Below the pieces are notes generated by a model. The model was not told the DNA's origin. It saw nothing but the letters and a program-made list of their open reading frames with translations, and did no database searches. A DNA stretch of 64,000 bases. Origin: Echiichthys vipera. Its lineage: Eukaryota > Chordata > Actinopteri > Perciformes > Trachinidae. Position numbers and translations under genes: made by a program. Location of the stretch: assembly GCA_963691815.1 (NCBI GenBank), contig OY829655.1, forward strand, positions 15,735,151-15,799,150. Reading direction: 5' to 3'. Below are positions 50,376-62,641 of this stretch, one piece after another (the stretch's first letter is position 1; every line of letters starts with the position of its first letter).

Positions 50376-51374
50376 TGCTCATTAAAGTTTTTACGCTGGC
50401 TTGAGGTGAATTTTGCCATTTTCAAAAATAGGGTTGATGCCCTAAAAGTGATATTAACACCTTTCTGACATAGCAAACATTTAACTCATATGGCTGACAA
50501 CCTGGACAATACTAATTAACATCAAAGAACTATCAAAACTTGCCCAGTTGAAACAAATTCCTCAGGACCTCTTTGCATTTGTCTCTTGTAGACGCTGTTC
50601 GATGAATAAGGAAACTTGTTTCGTTTCAGGTTAGCAACCTAGATTTCTTCTGCTCCGTTTACTGGTGGATGACAGCCATGCATAGCCTATATTGTCACCT
50701 TCTGACAAAGCTACTCAGTCTAGTCTTTGCACTCCAAACCAGCTGATGGAAACACACATAATTCAAATTTCTTTCTAACAAAACACTTCAAAAGCTACAG
50801 TTTACTATTATGAAGCAGGACGTGAACAAGGCCAGTGTTGCATAGTCACCCACACCCCGACCTCTATGCTTTAGGAATTTCCAGCTACTTTTTTCATCAG
50901 CTCTGAGAATTGTTAATAAATGTAACATTAGTTAACCAGGACAATAGTTTATTCAAATATCCTTAGGGGACAGGAAGATGTGAGTGCGTCTGAGTAGCTG
51001 ATTTGTAATCTGTGTGCAAGACTGGAATCATCTGACTTTTAGTTGTATTGTCTAGCTCACATTTCTAAATGTATATATCAGACCTGCATTTTATTTGGCT
51101 TTTTATTCTTTCTTTCTGTTAGACCATCCATGCTCTCATTCTTCTGTGCCGACTGTATGACGCAGACTCATACCCCAATGAGATTTAGGATCTTGATTCT
51201 GAAAAGTGATAGTCATGTCAGCGCCGTCATTCTCCTATTCCATTTCCAGTTTAGAAAAAGAAAGACAGCCATCATGTGCATGTGACAGTGAGGAACAGTA
51301 TTGCTGATGTCATGGTTACTAACAGGATGACTGCGTTTCCATCTCGCCCATCTGTCACCGGGGAGACTACTATG

Positions 51375-51439
<65 letters not shown>

Positions 51440-51730
51440 GTGACAGGAGGGTGTTGTCGGGAAAGCAGAAAGAGATTCAGAGAGTTTGAATCTGCTTAAG
51501 ATTCAAGGCAGATCTGACATCAAAACAGTCCCATCTAGCATCTGTTCTCGTGCGATCTGTTGTAGAATTAAGACAGTGAGGGCTTAATTCACAGCGCAAT
51601 TTATTATTATTATGTTATTCTATAGACCATGTCACAGTAACATAACATGATCTCATCATTTTATCCAAGAAGACAATGATCTTTATTTCAATAATGACTG
51701 ATGTAATGTGTATAGTGCTATAAGTGTCTT
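50376..51730. other. tmem198 5' intron with GT repeat
   Basis: Only the GT microsatellite at 51379-51438 is recognisable. Confidence 0.5.
51379..51438. repeat. (GT)n microsatellite
   Basis: About 60 bp GT run. Confidence 0.97.
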
Positions 51731-51734
51731 AAAG

Positions 51735-52415
51735 AGATTGTTCAGACTTTTTGAAGTGGGGTTGCATGAGGGCATTTATACATAGTCAGTCATATACATA
51801 AAGATAATTAATGGCATACTCTGCAGGTTATACACCTGCAGTATATGGAGGTCAGCACGCCCTCATTTTGGAGAAGAAGGCAGGAGTACCAGCACAGATG
51901 TTAAGCAATGTGCTGCTGTGGAAAAAAGGCCTAATCAATATCAGTGTACACTATATTTTCACCTTGCTGTCAGAGAGCCCTTTCCAAAGGCGAATTTAAA
52001 CTGTGAACACTGGAGTTGTTGGTCTACTGCTGCCTTGATAAGTTGGTTTATTGTTGTTATTGTGTGACTCCAAACGAAGCCTTTTAAAACCTCAAAGTCA
52101 AACAATAACACAAACAAACTAACCAATCGATGCAGCTGTAGATCAGCCACTCCAGCGTTCAGCGAGGCAAAATTACAGTTACGTGGAGTCTGGAGTGCAC
52201 AGATGGATACAACAGCTTCAGTTCCTTGTCAGGTTGGCTATAATATGTTTTGCTGCTACTCCTGTCCACAGCAGTACATTGTTTAACTTTCTGTGTCGGT
52301 TCTCCTGCCTGCTTCTCCAAACTGGGGTCGTGCCAGCCACCATCTACTGTATTAAAAAAAATGACCTCATGCAACCCCACTTCAAAATATCCCATCCCTA
52401 TCAGAAAAGAGCTGT
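51735..52415. mobile_element. Foldback (long inverted repeat) element 2
   Basis: Left arm 51735-52060 and right arm 52085-52415 are imperfect inverted copies. Outer blocks: TTTGAAGTGGGGTTGCATGA (51749 on) with TCATGCAACCCCACTTCAAA (52367 on). Middle: GGAGAAGAAGGCAGGAGTAC with its complement near 52300, and CAATGTGCTGCTGTGGA with TCCACAGCAGTACATTG. Inner: GGTTTATTGTTGTTATTGTG with CAATAACACAAACAAAC. No transposase. ORFs on both strands are shadows of the palindrome. Confidence 0.85.
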
Positions 52416-54436
52416 TTCACTGTTTCCGACAATGGTTACCAACATGTGTTTTATTTGTTTTGTTCAGTTGTTGTTTTTTTTGCTGTTTGCTGAAATGCTT
52501 TATTTATATTGATAAGAGTTTAAAAACGGAGAGAAGCTAAAACTATCCAGCTTATCACTCATGTTGTTTCCTGCCACATTATTGAGTGTCAGCATCGACA
52601 AATCTCTTGATAATGAAATAATTGTTTGTTGCAGGCCTATTTCTTAGCAAGCCAGACTGTGAAATTACACTGAACCAGCTCCCTGGTCAGTTGGCAAAGT
52701 AATGTAACCGGAAAGGTGCAGAACGCCTTGCCTCCACTGTTGCAGCTCTGATTAACTGGACTGCTTAGATGAAACTACTGTATAAAAGCTGTGTCCATAT
52801 CTGACTGTAATTGTGTTTTACTAGCTTGAGAAGTCTTAGTAGAGATTGCCCTTGCCTCTCTTGGTAGCCTTCCTATTCTCCATATCCAAATCAATTTCCT
52901 TTGGGTGCATTTCCTTCCATTTAAATAATAATCATAAATTGATCACATCGTACAGTCTGATCCTTGATTAAAAAATAAATATCCAATGTTCCATTAGTGC
53001 CCCAAAATGTGAACATCAGTAAATACATCACTAACATTCCTGAATACAATATAATGGAACATCCTTAACAAAACACATCCATTTGATAAATAAAGCACCG
53101 CTATTAGTAGATAAATAAATACAAAAAATGTGAATTGCGCTGTTTTCAACACCTGTGTCATCAAGTGCCATTCAAGGCAATTTAAGCAAAATTGAGTAAT
53201 TGCTTTAATGCTAAAAAAAGGGAAGAAAAAAAAAACATAATTTCCTCATCCACATCCAGATATAAGTCTTTGAGTTATCTGCCTTTTATAATGCATATAT
53301 GCATCTCATTTGCCTTTCTGTGTCTGTAAAATAAAACTAAACTAGAGGACACAGTGAAACAGCCTTGGCCCGGGTCATTAGGTTTAAATGCAAGAGGGTG
53401 ATTAGTATGGGAGCTGTTCATTTTCTCCTCACATTCTCCCTCCCTTTGAGCTACAAGCCTATTGAGATGTCTGAGTGACCTAGACCCTTTGCGAACCCGT
53501 CCACCCACGCACATACAAAAACGAAACAGAGAGAGAAAAAGTATGTCCACACACTAGTCTATAATAGATCTCTATAATAGATCTCTATACGTAGATCACC
53601 CAATCCCTTTTCACGTATCTATTCATCCATCTATCCATTTCTCAAACTACTCATAAAGCACAACAAAGTGCATGCGCACCATGGAATTATCTGAAGAGTA
53701 TAAGAGTGTTTCCGCCCGCATGTTGGTGGCCTTAGCATTGATCCCCTCTAAGCCTTGGTCACTGCTTGTGGCCTGAAGGTGAGGTGACAAGGGAGTAAAG
53801 AGGCTTTCATCAGATTACAGCTCATTCTCTGTCTTTCACCGTCTCTCTCTCCCTCCAGCATCATTTATCTCACTGCTACTTTCAACCACTTTGCTCTTTT
53901 TTCTCTCTTTTTTTGTCTTGCTGAAACACTAGACCTACTTTAAGCCACATCATTAAATTTGTCCCACATTGATCCATTTGTCTCTTTCCAGATGTCTCCC
54001 ATGAGTTGATGGTGGCTGTGTAGAACAGTTTGACTGCACATCAAAATGATCACTCCAAATGCATGAAGTGAACGACTTTGATAGCAATGTGTTTCCCAGG
54101 TATTCAGGTAATCTGAGGTCAATCTATTTGACGCACAGTTGAATATATAATGTTTATATTTTCTTCAAATCCATTTGGCCTCCAACATAATTATCTTTAT
54201 GATGCTTCATTATGTTGTTTTCACTTTCAGAGAGCAGAAAAAGAAAAAAGCCAGAAATGTCTTCCAATTATTTTCATCTGTCAATATGACTGCCTTACGT
54301 ATATGCACATACAGACGGGCTGCTGATCAACACTGTCCAGTTAATACCTGAGGTGAAAGAAGTTTGAAGGTAAAAAAAACGACATCTGCACTAAAATAGC
54401 CACTGTTAGTGTTGAATTAGAATATTGGATCATTAT
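52416..54436. other. tmem198 5' intron, nothing recognised
   Basis: Mostly unique-looking sequence. 53270-53480 is less AT-rich and free of repeats and might be a conserved non-coding element, but this cannot be shown here. Confidence 0.35.
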
Positions 54437-54506
54437 AACCTCGGCCAGGGAGGTTATGTTTCGTTTGTTTTTTTTGTCTCTCTGTTAACGGGATTACAGA
54501 AAAACT

Positions 54507-54690
54507 AGGCCTGCTTGATTATGGCAGAAATCATAATCAGGATTATTTTCAGCACTATTATTTGCCATTACTCACTGATTTTGGAAAAAGCATGCATCGT
54601 TCACACTTTAAAGAATGTCAATGGATTTTTCTTACAGTTTAAATATAATTCAACTGAAAAACACATTTAAAGAATTTTTGTGGGAAATGA

Positions 54691-54770
<80 letters not shown>

Positions 54771-55336
54771 CCAGTTTGAAACTACATCCTTATTTCAGTA
54801 TATGTTCTAATGGAATGTAATTGAATGCGTTTTTCAAGGCTGCAGTATTATTTAAGACATTAATGTTAACATGTCGTGAATGCACTGCATGGCTTTCACC
54901 ACCAGGTGAAGCCTCTGAGGGAGTAGCCAGATTACACACAGGAGTGTGTAGTAGAAGAATTCTTGTTCGGTGTTTTTGTTTTATTGTATAAAAGTTAGCA
55001 AAAATAGAAAGTGCCGCTAGTAGTTTTATCAGCACTTCAGCAGCCGAGAAGGCGTACAGGCAGACTTCAGAGAAAGGGACATATGCTGGTAAAGTTAAAA
55101 TCAAGCGCGTACCTGTGTAACTTATGATCATCATTTCTACAGTGAAAATGGGCTAAAGTGCACCGTTGTAAGAGAAAGTGATGCCTTGGATTTATAACAC
55201 AAGGTAAATAGAGAGAATCAAGTCGACACAGAGTCACACAATAATCATTTTATTTTGATTTTTTCTGGGTTTTTTTCTTTACTCGATGTAGGCTAAAATC
55301 GTAACTGAAAACAAAATCTTAATGGTGAAACCCTAG
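54507..55336. mobile_element. Nested non-autonomous DNA element (hAT-like)
   Basis: About 830 bp starting AGGCCTGCTTGATTATGGC and ending GTGAAACCCTAG, flanked by GAAAAACT (54499-54506) and AAAAAACT (55337-55344), an 8-bp target duplication with one mismatch. Eight-bp duplications and a CTAGG.../...CCTAG terminus suggest a hAT-like element. It contains a long TA tract and no transposase. Confidence 0.6.
54698..54767. repeat. (TA)n microsatellite with central ACAGTA
   Basis: TA tracts on both sides of a short ACAGTA, self-complementary overall. Confidence 0.95.
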
Positions 55337-55545
55337 AAAAAACTATTGCTGCGATGTTCATGAAACTCGGTGAAAGGGTGTAGCATAGGCTAAGGAAGAA
55401 CCCATTAGATTAGAAGAGCAGATCTGAATCACAGGGCAGCTGCACAGAATTATGTTTTACTTCCGTTAGCAATATGAGATAGGGCATGGCCTTGAGGGAG
55501 GTATTTGCACTCTGAGTGACCTTTTCTAGCATTTTAATGCTGTAT

Positions 55546-57955
55546 CTGGTAAAGGTGGAGCTAAGGTAGTTTTATTAGCTGTAAAGTATCAAACTCCATT
55601 ATATATTATATGCTCTTTATACATTTTTAAAATCGCAATCTGCAAAGTAGCTTTTAACCATTATCCTGACTCTGCAGATGGTTTGTTAGACAGAACCAAC
55701 TGAGAAGCTGTCATTGGAGACCGTCTGGAAAAGGGCAGGCACATTTATTGGATGAACCATCTGTCTATCACAGGTCGCTGATCCATCGACAAAAGCCTTC
55801 AGTCTGGTTCTTTGCTCTTCTTTAAATTAATAAATACTCTTCAGTTCTGATATAACGGCTCTTATCAGAATCTACGCTAACCTCTTTGGGAGCCGCCATT
55901 GAGCTCCCTCCATTAGTAGGGGACTTGTGTTAGGTAATACATTTCAAGTTAAAAAAAATTGCAATGTTTAAGCGAAGTAATGTAAAATTGCACTTAAGTG
56001 ATTGAGCAAATATGCTTGATTCCTTTCCACCAGTTGCAAAACGCATAGTACATTTCCTCTGTGATGGTGTAAAAAACAAGAGAAGAGGTATGAACACACA
56101 AGCACACACACAAATACAAATCTCAAATCATTGTCTTCTATCTTTCACTGTTTACCTGTGCTGCTGTGCTCACAGCTCTATCTCTCTGTAGACCTGTCCT
56201 GAATTACTGCATTCAATTGTAGCTCTGTTGGTTCATATTTACTCTATTTATTTGTTGCTTGTAATGGCAGTAGTATTAGTATTTATTACAAATTAAGAAT
56301 ATCCAAGGATTTCACTGATTTATTAAAGTATGAACCACGATTCTCACAAGGATGAACCAGTAATTTTCTATTCCAAGAAGTATTATAACTCCTGTCTGAA
56401 TCTTTGCAGTCAACACACAAAGTTCATATATTACATACACAAACAAAGCTCTGTGCACACACATTTTTCAAATATTGTTTGCGTCTACAACATAAACGTT
56501 GGCAGATGCAGCAGATGTTTTTGCTTAGATGTATGCAGAGACTCCTGGGGCTACGAACCAATATGTCTGACAAGCACAGACAGACAGACAGACAGACACA
56601 CGCTAGAGGGCTCTTACAGGCTGTAAATCAGATCTGGTTGAAACTAGTGGCTCCCAACCTGAAGCTGTCCTAGTTTCATGTCCAGACAGCATATCGATAA
56701 GCTGCGCGACAAACAGCAATTCATGTGACCAGTGCTTTGAACCGAAGTGTGTGTGGTGTGTGTTTGTGTGTGAGTGTGAGTGTGAGTGAGTGTGAGTGTG
56801 TGTGCCTGTGAGTGCACGAGAAGACGCCAGTGGGAAGGACAACACTGGTGTGTATTAATGGGATTAGGATCGACTTTACCCTTTCTCTTCCACTCATCCT
56901 TTCCCTTCTAACTCCTCTCCCCTTCCTTTCCCCCTCCCATCCCTTTCTCCACCCTGCCCGTTCTTCTTGAAGTTCATTTTCCTCCTCTTCTTTTGCTGTT
57001 TATCTCCGTCCCCTTATCTGATAAATCATACCCATGCCCCTTCTATCTTTTTCCTCCTATCTCTTTTCACTCCATTCTTAATATACTGTATATTGCTCCA
57101 ATAACTCCCGTTTTCACTCACAGTTCTTCCTCGCACTTTCTTTGTCCGCCCTCTTTAACCTCCCATCCATCTCTCTCTTTAATACATAACAAAAGCAATG
57201 AGGCCGGCTGAAGACTAGCCCCGTCAGACAGAGAAGCCCCTAGACGTGTGGTGCTCGGTCTTGAGTCTTTTTGGCTTATGTTCACTATACTTACATAACC
57301 TGTCATCAAAGCGCAGCAGAGTGCGTAGCAACACAGGCAATCTGTGTATGAATAGTTGTCTCTCTAGTACCCATCCTAACCTCAACACTGGAATTCATCA
57401 AAGCATTTCTATCTCAGATCTACCAAAAAAACTGAGTGCTGAGGCCATATTTTCAATTTCTTGAAATGATACGTGTGAGGCTGAAAGCTTTCCTCTCTCA
57501 CACTCAGATTCTAATCCAAATGTAGCAGATTGATTTTTTGATTTAAAATATGAAGATATATATGATTTTAAGATTCCTAAACCAGCGGATGTGTCACACT
57601 TTTGTTTGAGAATGGTAAAATGCCAAAAAGAGACAAGATTTTTGACTAGTAGCCACATTTCTCATCAACTCAGAGCCACTGGAGTCACTTTGGCTGAAGT
57701 CCTAAGTCTGAGGACTGCTTGGCTCATGGTTATAGTTACATAACTATCAGCAAAGCACAATACGGGGGGCTCATTGAAACTATTTTTAAAAGGTGTGGGA
57801 CTGAATCCCAGTATGTTGTCAAGTTTCTATCCCCTCACTGCCCTCACTTTCTCCTTTTCATCTAAAACACGGACCTAACCAATCATTTCAAGACACTGAG
57901 ATTTTATTGATGTGATATAAAGAGCTGTCATTAATCAAACATCATGTAATCAGTG
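55546..57955. other. tmem198 5' intron, nothing recognised
   Basis: Short CAGA and GTGA repeats at 56578-56600 and 56748-56805 and a pyrimidine-rich stretch at 56880-57180; no gene or repeat family recognised. Confidence 0.4.
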
Positions 57956-57959
57956 TGAG

Positions 57960-58056
57960 ACACCTGTCAACCAGAGTAACTACAGTGTTCATAACATTGA
58001 GCCTATAAGTGAGTTTGAGTCCCTTAAAAGCGCTGTATAAATGAAATGTATTATTA
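57960..58056 (+). mobile_element. Retroposon 3' tail feeding a trinucleotide repeat
   Basis: AAAAGCGCTGTATAAATGAA followed by ATGTATTATTA is the 3' end commonly seen on fish SINE/LINE copies. It runs straight into the GAA repeat. Confidence 0.5.
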
Positions 58057-58290
58057 GAAGAAGAAGAAGAAGATGAAGATGAAGATGAAGAAGAAGAAGA
58101 AGAAGAAGAAGAAGAAGAAGAAGAAGAAGAAGAAGAAGAAGAAGAAGAAGAAGAAGAAGAAGAACAAGAAGAAGAACAAGAACAAGAACAAGAACAAGAA
58201 GAAGAAGAAGAAGAAGAACAAGAACAAGAACAAGAAGAACAAGAACAAGAACAAGAACAAGAACAAGAACAAGAACAAGAACAAGAAGAG
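58057..58290. repeat. (GAA)n / (GAACAA)n compound repeat
   Basis: About 234 bp: GAA and GATGAA units, a long pure GAA core, then mixed GAA and GAACAA units. Purine-only on one strand, so triplex-capable. It produces long Lys, Ser, Leu and Phe pseudo-ORFs. Confidence 0.97.
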
Positions 58291-59419
<1,129 letters not shown>

Positions 59420-59707
59420 TCTGAAGAAGTAGGAGCACATAAAAGTTGAAGCTGTGCCAATTTCTGGAGAGAAACATAACTGATGCATGGTACAAACTCA
59501 ACATTTGCATGTTTAACAAAGGCAATACAGGAAAAAATGCCGGCAGACTTAGCTCAGCAGGCTTGCTGTCTTTAATTACTTCTTTGCTACAGCAAACTAC
59601 TAATTATGAAGCTGTTTCATGTGCTATTACTGTGCCCTGAAGAAGAGAGGTGGAGGGAGAAACAGAGCGAGAGAAAGAGAATGTTTCCCCCTCTGTCTCT
59701 GTTTTGT

Positions 59708-59723
59708 AGATAGATAGATAGAT
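59708..59723. repeat. (GATA)n short repeat
   Basis: Four GATA units. Confidence 0.9.
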
Positions 59724-59749
59724 ATGGATGGGATGTGGGTGCATGTGAC

Positions 59750-60140
59750 TTTCTGTGAGTGCGAATCAATTTGGCTCCCACTGTTTACACGCTGTCCAAC
59801 CCAATTATGCACACGGGTATCAAATTCAGAGTTAAGGCTTTTCAATTATTAATTCCCACACATCATGCAGGATTTATAGCTGTCACTGATACGCGACCAG
59901 CGTTGAGAGGTCTGGAAGTGCTCGAGCCTCGTGTTAAAGCACCAAACACTCCGTTGAAAGCAACGGTTCGAAAACAATAGAGGGAAAACAATAGGCAATC
60001 CTCCGTGTGTCTAATTTTCAAAGGCAACCTCAGTGATGGGCATACGACTGTGTGAGCACTATAATTAGCATTTGGGGGCCGTTTGAACAGTATGGAAATG
60101 GTTTCTTTCGGGTGTTGGGAAGGAGAGAACAAAACAAAAA
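59750..60140. promoter_or_regulatory. Candidate conserved non-coding element near tmem198 5' end
   Basis: Repeat-free, balanced-composition sequence with homeodomain-type cores (CAATTATTAATT at 59842-59853, ATAATTAGCA at 60060-60069), adjacent to the probable first exon. Proposed on composition and position only. Confidence 0.3.
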
Positions 60141-60258
60141 CGTTACACTTTAGTCTTTGTTATTTGTGGCGCGCGGCAGACTCAGCTCGATACAAACCTA
60201 CGTGCTGTGCCAGCGTAACATCACTGTAATTTGACGTGAACGAAGAAAACCCACTCAC

Positions 60259-60640
60259 CTAAAAATGCAACATCTTAGCGTGTTTCCTTTGTCAGCCCCG
60301 TGTCCCCCAAAAAAAGAAAGAAGAAGAAGAGAATATCCACTTGTCTGCGAGGTCAGCTTGAAAACATCATCTCAGTGTCACCGGGCTCGGTCCAAAAAAC
60401 CCCAAAACAAACAAAAAAAAATAATCAACAACTAAAAAAACAGCGAGCAACTCCAGGAAAGCCCGAACGAAGACAAAACAATGCTCAACTCGGCTTCAAT
60501 ATCTCACACACTGCCTGCCTCTCGGCGTACAGACAGACGCGCTGTTGTTGGCCGGGTACCTCATGTAATATTGAACGCCGATAGGCCTAATGGACTCCGC
60601 TGCGACGGGAAATGGAAATGCTTCCTTGCGTTTTTTTGAT
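60259..60640 (-). other. tmem198: Probable tmem198 non-coding first exon
   Basis: The minus strand has a consensus donor AG|GTGAGTG at 60259/60258, downstream of CpG-richer sequence (60160-60760). No other minus-strand gene candidate lies between here and the tmem198 acceptor at 41176, so a 19-kb intron would join them. The transcription start is not identifiable. It could instead belong to an unseen non-coding RNA. Confidence 0.45.
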
Positions 60641-62340
60641 TCCGTGTTTACATCATGCTTTTGCTGATATATCCCTCCTTAACGAACAGTGTATGCGCTT
60701 CCTTTGTGCTCTCTGTCTCGCTCACTGTGGGTGACGGGTTAAACCATTCCCCGCAGCACGCGGGGGGTGGTGAGGAGCTATTCATGTGGATCTATGGGAA
60801 CGAATGGGGCTTGGTGACTCGTGGCCAAATGTTGTTGTTGTCGGGGATAAAGGGACGGGGAGGAAGAGATGAGGGAAAGGGAAGACGAGGGTAAAGGGAG
60901 GAGGAGAGGGAGAAAGTGTAGGGGAGGGGGGTTGCAAAGGACTTGTATTGTGTTGTATTATATAATGTACAAGGCAATCAGACGGCTTTATTCTAATGAG
61001 AATATATTGTAACTTAAGTGATTTACCTGGCGGTATTTACAGCATAGCATGCCTTTTTTTAGTTTCTTATTTTGGTAGATTATGAGATAGTCTACTGAAG
61101 ATTATATAATCACACCCTACAAACACTAAACCGTCTCACATGTAATTGAGATTTCGGGTAGGCAAGCTTTCATGCTAGATTATTAAACTATGGCATAATT
61201 ACACCCAGTGTAATGGCAGGGCTGTTCTTGTCCCGCTGACTGCCTGTTACTCCCCTCAGCACCAGCGAGTGTTAGTTCAGGACCTTGGAGAGCTCCCAGC
61301 CTCCGCCACCAGCCACCTGTGCTAATAACGAGCTGTAGTTTCTATCATCAAATATGACAGCACATTTATGTTGATGGGCTGTTTTACACCAGGAGCGGGC
61401 CATTAACAAATGTAGCCAAGTTGTACTTAAGACCAGGTCACTGTGACTTCACTAATTCACACAGAACAGCCTGATCTGATGTCGGCAGACTCCACTCGAT
61501 ACATCTGCAGAGCATCAGTCCTCCGTCAGACTTTTGCAGCTGTTGAGCTAAAACAGCCAGATTCTCCACAGTGAAATAACTTAGAGCTCTGTATATACTG
61601 TTTGTATGTGGATATAATATGTGCCAATGGCGCCATCTCCCGGAGAGCTCCCTATGGCGAAGTGTGGAACCCTAACACACATTAGCCCAGAGGCTAGATT
61701 TTGCACCACATACATGTTGTTGTAGTTCTCAAAAGGGTAAAGACTATCAGGGTATAGCGTACTCCGTCTTATAAACATTTCACAATCATTTTAATAGTTC
61801 ACTTTCACATAATGCTGATCTGGGATATTTGTATTTCCAAATCAAGGTACTCTGCACAAAGCATGATATTTATCCTTCATTTTTCTTCACTAGCGTCTAG
61901 AAAGTGTTTATTCCTTGAGCCACTTGACTGCTGAGCTGCTCTTCAGTGACTAATGGTTCTCATATCACACGTGTTACGTAACGAATAATATCAGATTAAG
62001 ACAGATGGATCTTTGAAGCGCAAACAAAGCATGCTAGGAAGTAGGCCCTGGGCTGAGTTCTTACCACCGTTTGCTATGAGTTTTGAGTTAATTGTGAATG
62101 TTCGATAGCATATTTATTGACCATGGATTTAAAGCATTGATTATTCTAAGTCTTGACTCCATGGTCATACGGTTTGAGTCCAATTTTAAAGTCAAAATGT
62201 ATATTTAATCTTGACTGTGCTCTCCCCTTAAAAATAGATCACAAAGGTCAACAAAGAGTATATATTTTTTTTAAATCGCGAAAAAAAAACAGCACATTGT
62301 GTTTATAATGTAGCTTAACCAGCTGATCTGTCTTCTCAAA
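60641..62340. other. Intergenic region between divergent tmem198 and bin1
   Basis: CpG-richer at 60600-60760, then ordinary sequence. 61200-61480 is repeat-free and may be regulatory. No ORF is gene-like. Confidence 0.45.
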
Positions 62341-62641
62341 TGTGGACGCGCAGCAGCATCTGTGCCTTTAAGAGCATCTCTGACAGCATCCTCCTCTGTC
62401 ACGGACGCGCACACAGCAGCTCAACATTTAAGAATACAGCTTAGCTTTTGGCACACACACATTCACAAACACACACATCCTCCAAAGATACATCATAGCA
62501 TCACATAATTACATTTATCGCCATTATTTCTTCACTGGACATTGATGCATTTGCCTCAACGGTCGCCGTAGCGGTCCATCCGATCGTTATTGCTCTTATT
62601 GCCTTCCTCTCCCGCATCCAAAGACTGATCTACGCTACAAG
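62341..62641 (+). promoter_or_regulatory. bin1-like promoter and 5' UTR region
   Basis: CpG-containing sequence (GGACGCGCAGCAGC, CACGGACGCGCAC, CGGTCGCCGTAGCGG) leads to the ATG at 62642. No TATA box was seen; start site unresolved. Confidence 0.4.

Larger units (their letters stand above)
54437..55545 (+). repeat. Interspersed repeat split by a nested insertion
   Basis: Left part 54437-54506 (CGGCCAGGGAGGTTATGTTT ... GGGATTACAGAAAAACT) continues at about 55337-55545 (AAAAAACTATTGCTGCGATG ... ACTCGGTGAAAGGGTG ... AAGAACCCATTAGATT). The two halves make one continuous copy of a fish repeat I recognise from memory. Confidence 0.65.

Noticed and set aside
51735..52512. Cys/Phe-rich ORFs of about 100 aa on both strands
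   Set aside because: They are readings of a foldback repeat and differ between its arms.
60300..60894. Plus-strand ORFs starting SPKKRKKKKR and LLLIYPSLTN
   Set aside because: They lie antisense to the probable tmem198 first exon and CpG-rich flank, with low-complexity starts and no splice or domain support.
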